This document shows, piece after piece, positions 59,321-64,000 of a DNA stretch of 64,000 nucleotides. The DNA is taken from assembly GCF_024320865.1 (NCBI RefSeq), contig NZ_JANDBD010000005.1, positions 124,001 through 188,000 of the forward strand. Reading direction: 5' to 3'. Both the position numbers and the translations under genes were made by a program. The notes under the pieces were generated by a model that was not told the origin of the DNA, did no database searches, and saw nothing but the letters and a program-made list of their open reading frames with translations. The stretch is from Mycolicibacterium arenosum. Its GTDB lineage: Bacteria > Actinomycetota > Actinomycetes > Mycobacteriales > Mycobacteriaceae. Every line of letters starts with the position of its first letter. Within the stretch, counting starts at the first letter, position 1.

Positions 59321-60411
59321 TGCTCAAATACCGTGGAGTGAGACTCGCGCGCGCCGGCTTCATGGGCGTCGTGCTCATCATGCTGGTCATCGCCGTCGGG
59401 CTCCAGCCCGAGCGGCTGCTGGCATACGCCACCTCGCTGCAGTATCAGGCGAGGTTCGCGGAAGCGGGCGGCATCACCGTCGGGAACGACGTCACGCTGT
59501 CCGGCATCAAAGTCGGTTCGGTGACCGGTGTTTCGCTCGACGACGGCGACGCGGTCGTCAAGTTCACCGTGGCGAGCAAGTACCCGCTCGGTTCGGAGAC
59601 GACCGCGCACATAAAGACGGGCACCCTGCTGGGCGAGCGGGTGCTGACCGTCGAGACGGCGGGTGACGAGGCGATGAACCGCGCCGAGCCGATTCCGGTG
59701 TCCCGGACGTCGTCGCCCTACTCGCTCAGCGACGCGGTGGGCGAGCTGACCGAGAACACCGGCGGCACGGACACCGCGCAACTGAACCAGTCGCTGGACA
59801 CGCTGTCGACGACGCTCGACCAGATCGCGCCGCGGTTGGGCCCGACGTTCGACGGGCTCACCCGACTGTCGCAGGCGCTCAACAGCCGGGACGGCACGCT
59901 CGGTGAGCTGCTCAGGACGGCCTCCGACGTGACGGGGATCCTCTCGGAACGCAGCCAGCAGGTGAACAGCCTGATCCTCAACGCCAACGACCTGCTGGCG
60001 GTGCTCGTCGAGCGGCGCCAGGCGATCGTGGATCTGCTCGCCAACACCTCGGCCGTCTCGAAACAGCTGACGGGTCTGGTTGCGGACAACGAGGCCGAAC
60101 TCGCGCCGACTCTGGAACGACTCAACAAGGTGAACGAGGTGTTGGTGCGCAATCGGGACAACCTCGCCAAGGCCATTCCCGGCGCGGCGAAGTACCAGAC
60201 GATCCTCGGTGAGGCCGTGTCCAGCGGCTTCTACTACACCGCGTACGTGCCGAACTTCCAGCCGGCGCAGTTGCTCCAGCCGTTCCTCGATTACGCCTTC
60301 GGCTTCCGCCGGGGCCCGTTCGGCTCCGGGGCACCGCCGACCAATGACCTCACGGGACCGAGGGCCGAGCTCCCGTTGCCGTACAACGCGATTCCGGGCG
60401 GTTCGCGGTGA
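59320..60411 (+). CDS. mceC: MceC-family protein
   Basis: A 363-residue Mce protein: anchor GFMGVVLIMLVIAVGL, MCE domain with ARFAEAGGITVGNDVTLSGIKVGSVTGV, then a long coiled-coil-like helical region with repeated leucines (RQAIVDLLANTSAVSKQLTGLV) and a proline-containing C-terminus. The GTG of MceD overlaps its stop. It probably forms part of the transport tunnel. Confidence 0.93.
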   Translation: MLKYRGVRLARAGFMGVVLIMLVIAVGLQPERLLAYATSLQYQARFAEAGGITVGNDVTLSGIKVGSVTGVSLDDGDAVVKFTVASKYPLGSETTAHIKTGTLLGERVLTVETAGDEAMNRAEPIPVSRTSSPYSLSDAVGELTENTGGTDTAQLNQSLDTLSTTLDQIAPRLGPTFDGLTRLSQALNSRDGTLGELLRTASDVTGILSERSQQVNSLILNANDLLAVLVERRQAIVDLLANTSAVSKQLTGLVADNEAELAPTLERLNKVNEVLVRNRDNLAKAIPGAAKYQTILGEAVSSGFYYTAYVPNFQPAQLLQPFLDYAFGFRRGPFGSGAPPTNDLTGPRAELPLPYNAIPGGSR

Positions 60412-61922
60412 TGGCGGCGTCCCGGAAGTGGTTGGTGCCCACGCTCGCGGTCGTGCTGGCGGTCGCCCTGATCGGCGGAGGTTTCCTCGCCGCGCGCGCC
60501 CTGCTGTTCGGCCCGATGACGATCACGGCGCTGTTCCCGACGGCGACGGCGATCTACCCCGGTGACGACGTGCGAGTCTCGGGCGTGCGGGTCGGCACGA
60601 TCGAATCGATTGAGCCGCAGGGCACTCAGACCAAGATGACGATCGAAGTGGACCGCGGAATTCCCGTGCCCGCCGACGCGAAGGCCGTGATCGTCGCGCA
60701 GAACCTGGTGGCCGCCCGGTACGTGCAGTTGACACCCGCGTACCGCTCGGCGACCGGCGGACCGAGGCTGGAGGACGGCGCGGTCATCCCACTCGAGCGC
60801 ACCGGCGTGCCGGTCGAATGGGACGAGGTGAAGAAGCAACTCGAGCGCTTGGCGACCGACCTCGGACCCAGCGGTGACATGTCGACGACGTCGGTGGGTC
60901 GGTTCATCGACAGCGCCGCCAACGCCTTGGACGGCAACGGCGTGAAGTTGCGACAGACGCTGGCGGAACTCTCCGGCGTGACCCGTGTGCTGGCCGAGGG
61001 CAGCGGCGACTTCGTCAGCGTGATCAAGAATCTGCAGATCTTCGTGACGGCGCTCAAGGGGAGTAACGAGCAGATCGTGTCGTTCAACGACCGATTGGCC
61101 ACCCTGTCCAGCGTGCTCGACGGCAGCAAGTCCGATCTCGACGCGGCCCTGACCGATCTGTCGGTGGCGATCACCGACGTGCAGCGCTTCGTCAAGGGCA
61201 CCCGCAACCAGACCGTGGAGCAACTCGACGGTCTGCTACAGGTTTCGCAGACCCTCGTCGACGTCAAGGACGATCTGGAGCAGGTGCTGCACGTGGCACC
61301 CAACTCCTTCGCCAACGCGTACAACATCTACGACCCGGACACGGGCACCCCCCGCGGTGGCTTCTCGATTCCCAACCTGGCCAGCCCCATGCAGTTCGTC
61401 TGCGGGATGATCGGCGCAACCCAGAACACGACGGCACCCGAGACCGCCAAGCTGTGCAACGACTACCTCGGGCCCGCGCTGCGACTGCTGAACCTGAACT
61501 ACATCCCGGTACCGATCGCCCCGTACCTGGCGAAGTCGGCGAGCCCGGAGAACATCGTCTACGCGGACCCGAAGCTCGCCCCCGGTGGCGAAGGTGGCGT
61601 CCCGAGGGTGCCGGAGAACCTGCCCAACATCTCCGCTTACACCGGACTCGACGGAGACGTCCCGCTGCCGCCGGGGATGGGACCGCCGCCCGACGGCCCG
61701 TTCTCAGCCCCCAATCGGCGGGAGAACTTCCCGATTCCCGCGTTGTATCCCGGTGCTCCGGTGCCGACGGAGCCCTCGCGGATCGGGCCGCCGCTGCCAC
61801 CGCCGGCGTCGGGACCCCTGCCCGGTCCGTCCGGCCTGCCGGCGATGATGTTGCCCGCGGAGGCCGCCCCGCCGCCACCGCCAGGTCCACTGTTGCCCGC
61901 CGAGGGAGCGCCGCCGTCATGA
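60408..61922 (+). CDS. mceD: MceD-family protein
   Basis: A 504-residue Mce protein. The anchor is PTLAVVLAVALIGGGFLAARAL, the MCE domain includes ALFPTATAIYPGDDVRVSGVRVGTIESI and AARYVQLTP, and helical repeats follow. The last 90 residues are proline-rich, typical of MceD. The GTG at 60408 overlaps the MceC stop. The C-terminus is probably in the periplasm or near the cell wall. Confidence 0.93.
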   Translation: MMAASRKWLVPTLAVVLAVALIGGGFLAARALLFGPMTITALFPTATAIYPGDDVRVSGVRVGTIESIEPQGTQTKMTIEVDRGIPVPADAKAVIVAQNLVAARYVQLTPAYRSATGGPRLEDGAVIPLERTGVPVEWDEVKKQLERLATDLGPSGDMSTTSVGRFIDSAANALDGNGVKLRQTLAELSGVTRVLAEGSGDFVSVIKNLQIFVTALKGSNEQIVSFNDRLATLSSVLDGSKSDLDAALTDLSVAITDVQRFVKGTRNQTVEQLDGLLQVSQTLVDVKDDLEQVLHVAPNSFANAYNIYDPDTGTPRGGFSIPNLASPMQFVCGMIGATQNTTAPETAKLCNDYLGPALRLLNLNYIPVPIAPYLAKSASPENIVYADPKLAPGGEGGVPRVPENLPNISAYTGLDGDVPLPPGMGPPPDGPFSAPNRRENFPIPALYPGAPVPTEPSRIGPPLPPPASGPLPGPSGLPAMMLPAEAAPPPPPGPLLPAEGAPPS

Positions 61923-63331
61923 TGAGTGGAACTTCGACGAAGCGTGTCCTCGCGGTCGGCACCTGCGTGCTGCTCACCGTGTCCGGGTGTGCATTCGAGG
62001 GCGTCAACTCCCTGCCCCTTCCCGGTGCGGTGGGACGGGGCTCCGACGCGGCGATCTACCACGTGGAGATCGCGAATGTCGCTACGCTCGAACCGAATTC
62101 GCCCGTGCTGATGAACGACGTCGTCGTCGGCAGCGTGCGACGCATGGACGTGCAGGACTGGCACGCCAACGTGGAGATCTCGGTGCAGCCGGGCGTGACC
62201 GTTCCGGCCAACGCGGTGGCCAGCGTGGGACAGACGAGCCTTCTCGGCTCCATGCACGTCGCGCTCAACCCTCCGGTGGGCGAGGCGCCTGCGGGCGCGT
62301 TGCCTCCGGGAGCCACCATCGGCCTCAACGACTCGTCGACCTACCCGACGACGGAGCAGACGCTTTCGTCGCTGTCCGTGGTCGTCAACGCGGGTGGGCT
62401 CGGTCAGATCGGCGAGGTCGTCCACACCTTCAACGAGGCGCTCTCGGGCAGGGAAGAGGACTGGCGCAATCTGCTGACCCGGCTAGACGAGTTCATCGGC
62501 ACGCTCGATCAGCAGCGGCAGAGCCTCGTCGCCACCATCGAGGCGCTCAACCGGATCGCCACCACGTTCGCCGACCGCCGAGGCGTGATCAGCGCTGCGC
62601 TGCAACGTATTCCGCGCGCACTCGAGGTGCTGGATCAGCAACGCCCGCAGCTCACCACGGCGCTCACCAGGCTGGGGGAGTTCAGCGACACCGCCAACCG
62701 ACTGGTCAACGACACCCAGACCGAACTGGTGACGAACCTGCAGAACCTGCAGCCCACGATCAAGGCGCTGGCGGACGTGGGGCCCGACCTCGACGCGGCC
62801 CTGGCCTACGCGACCGTGTTCCCCTACGGTCAGAATCTCATCGACCGCGCCGTCCGGGGTGACTTCATCAACCTCTTCGCGACGATCGACATCTCCGGCC
62901 CGCGACTGCGCAAGTCGTTCTTCCTGGGCACCCGAGTCGGCCAGGAGGGCCGCGACCTGGTGCCGCTACCGGGCGAGACGTTCTTCCAGCGCTACACCTA
63001 CGATCCGCTGGGTCGTCCGCTCGCGCCGGCCCCCGCCGGTGGACCGCTGGGGCCCGTGCCACCGGACAACCCCGGTCTGAACCCGGATCCGCCGGGCGCC
63101 GCGCGGAGTCTGCCGGGACCGGGTTCGTACCCGGCCGCACTGCCGGCGCCTCCGCCCGAAGCGGCTCCGATGCCTGCACCCACAGGCCCCGTGCTGCCCG
63201 TCGTGCCGCAGGCACGCGCGGACGGAACGGCGACGGACACCACTCAGCCGGGGGGTGGGCCGATCTTCGCGGGACCCTACGGCGCCGGCGGCACACCGCC
63301 GCCCGCAGCACCGACAGCCGGAGGTAGCTGA
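61919..63331 (+). CDS. mceE: MceE-family lipoprotein (LprK-like)
   Basis: A 470-residue Mce protein with a lipoprotein signal: hydrophobic VLAVGTCVLLT followed by the lipobox VSGC with C24. The MCE domain (YHVEIANVATLEPNSPVLMNDVVVGSV) and helical region precede a long proline-rich tail. MceE is the usual lipoprotein of mce operons. Two adjacent ATGs (61919, 61922) are possible; the first overlaps the MceD stop. Confidence 0.93.
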   Translation: MMSGTSTKRVLAVGTCVLLTVSGCAFEGVNSLPLPGAVGRGSDAAIYHVEIANVATLEPNSPVLMNDVVVGSVRRMDVQDWHANVEISVQPGVTVPANAVASVGQTSLLGSMHVALNPPVGEAPAGALPPGATIGLNDSSTYPTTEQTLSSLSVVVNAGGLGQIGEVVHTFNEALSGREEDWRNLLTRLDEFIGTLDQQRQSLVATIEALNRIATTFADRRGVISAALQRIPRALEVLDQQRPQLTTALTRLGEFSDTANRLVNDTQTELVTNLQNLQPTIKALADVGPDLDAALAYATVFPYGQNLIDRAVRGDFINLFATIDISGPRLRKSFFLGTRVGQEGRDLVPLPGETFFQRYTYDPLGRPLAPAPAGGPLGPVPPDNPGLNPDPPGAARSLPGPGSYPAALPAPPPEAAPMPAPTGPVLPVVPQARADGTATDTTQPGGGPIFAGPYGAGGTPPPAAPTAGGS

Positions 63332-64000
63332 TGCTCACGCGTTTCGTCAGGATTCAGTTGGCGGTCTTCGCGGTGGTGTCCGTGATCGGCGTCGCCGTGA
63401 TGGCGTACACCTACGTGCAGGTGCCGACGCTGCTCGGCATCGGCCGGGTCGAGGTGAAACTTCAGTTGCCCACATCTGGCGGGCTCTACCGATTCAGCAA
63501 CGTGACGTATCGGGGCGTCGAAGTCGGCAAGGTCACCGACATCAGGGTCGTCAAGGGCGGCGCCGAGGCGACGCTGTCGATCGGCACGTCACCGAAGATC
63601 CCGGCCGACCTCCAGGCGGACGTCCGCAGCGTCTCGGCCGTCGGCGAGCAGTACGTCGATCTGCGGCCGCGCACCGACTCGGGGCCCTATCTGCAGAACG
63701 GCTCGGTCATCACCGGCGAGAACGTCTCGCTGCCGCCTCCGATCGGGCCCGTGCTGGACCGGGTGAGCAAGCTGGTCGAGACGTTCCCCAAGGACCGGCT
63801 GGGTGATCTGCTCGACGAGACGTACGAGGGATTCAACGGCGCCGGATTCGATTTCGGCTCGCTGCTGGACTCCGGCGCGACGCTGGCCAACGATCTCAAC
63901 GGCGTGGCCGACCAGACCCGTCTCCTCGCCGACGACAGCAGGCCGCTGCTCGAGGGTCAGGCGGCAACCGCGGACTCGATCCGGACTTGGGCGCGCAGTC
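63331..64000 (+). CDS. mceF: MceF-family protein, 3' end outside window
   Basis: At least 223 residues of the sixth Mce protein. The anchor is IQLAVFAVVSVIGVAVMAYTYV, and the MCE domain includes VKLQLPTSGGLYRFSNVTYRGVEVGKV and SVSAVGEQYVDLRP. The ATG overlaps the MceE stop (TGATG). The gene runs off the window, so accessory mas/mam genes that often follow cannot be seen. Confidence 0.92.
   Translation, partial: MLTRFVRIQLAVFAVVSVIGVAVMAYTYVQVPTLLGIGRVEVKLQLPTSGGLYRFSNVTYRGVEVGKVTDIRVVKGGAEATLSIGTSPKIPADLQADVRSVSAVGEQYVDLRPRTDSGPYLQNGSVITGENVSLPPPIGPVLDRVSKLVETFPKDRLGDLLDETYEGFNGAGFDFGSLLDSGATLANDLNGVADQTRLLADDSRPLLEGQAATADSIRTWARS

Noticed and set aside
55413..64000. Naming the operon mce4 (cholesterol importer)
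   Set aside because: No KstR-type site is seen upstream, and subgroup cannot be decided without alignment; only generic mce names are given.
1..64000. tRNA, rRNA, CRISPR, insertion sequences, att sites
   Set aside because: No cloverleaf-like segment, repeat-spacer array, transposase or integrase motif was found on reading both strands.

Overview
The window is high-GC actinobacterial chromosome, almost certainly from a fast-growing mycobacterium (Mycolicibacterium-like). Pointers are an mce import operon (two yrbE genes, then mceA to mceF, the last cut by the window end), F420-type luciferase-like oxidoreductases, a mycofactocin-type SDR, a DUF732-like secreted protein, single ferredoxins beside P450s, frequent GTG starts and ATGA/GTGA gene overlaps. 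No rRNA, tRNA, insertion sequence, integrase or CRISPR array was seen. The content is a dense lipid/terpenoid/aromatic catabolic island.

Layout. 1-4.1 kb: secreted protein, degenerate GGDEF protein, PhyH-type dioxygenase, TetR plus an unknown protein. 4.0-8.0 kb (minus): TetR, acyl-CoA dehydrogenase, APH-type kinase and quinone oxidoreductase in one operon; the dehydrogenase/kinase pair looks like a split ACAD10/11. 8.3-12.7 kb: an AveC-like membrane protein with a MoxR-type ATPase and a VWA protein, divergent from a TetR. 12.7-17 kb: LysR divergent from Rieske oxygenase 1, a small unknown protein, a TauD-type dioxygenase and an LLM oxidoreductase. 17.2-23.3 kb (minus): aldehyde dehydrogenase, EBP-like membrane protein, epimerase/SDR, ferredoxin-like-fold protein, LLM enzyme, P450. 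23.4-31.6 kb (plus): Rieske 2 + small protein + amidohydrolase + MarR, then ferredoxin reductase, SDR, Rieske 3 + small protein, TauD-type dioxygenase and a CMD-like protein. 31.7-36 kb: two P450/ferredoxin pairs. 36-46 kb (mostly minus): a NuoF-like flavoprotein/ferredoxin/DUF35-thiolase/hydrolase/two beta-hydroxyacid dehydrogenases operon, and an operon of two amidohydrolases, a Rieske ferredoxin and a hydrolase. 46-55 kb: a two-gene acyl-CoA dehydrogenase, a secreted protein, a P450/ferredoxin/two-SDR operon, and an aldehyde dehydrogenase/CoA-transferase operon. 55.1-64 kb: regulatory region and mce operon.

How it may work together (inference): mce imports a hydrophobic substrate; P450s with their ferredoxins and three Rieske oxygenases hydroxylate it; SDRs and aldehyde dehydrogenases oxidise alcohols and aldehydes to acids; the CoA-transferase, acyl-CoA dehydrogenases and DUF35-thiolase take the CoA esters through beta-oxidation-like or retro-aldol steps; hydrolases and amidohydrolases open rings or remove acyl groups. 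The least explained element is the Rieske module: each of three paralogous alpha subunits is followed by a gene for a roughly 107-residue protein of one unrecognised family. Two palindromic motifs recur in front of several operons and suggest two regulons covering much of the island. Short interspersed repeats sit at gene junctions, and one lies in frame inside an aldehyde dehydrogenase.
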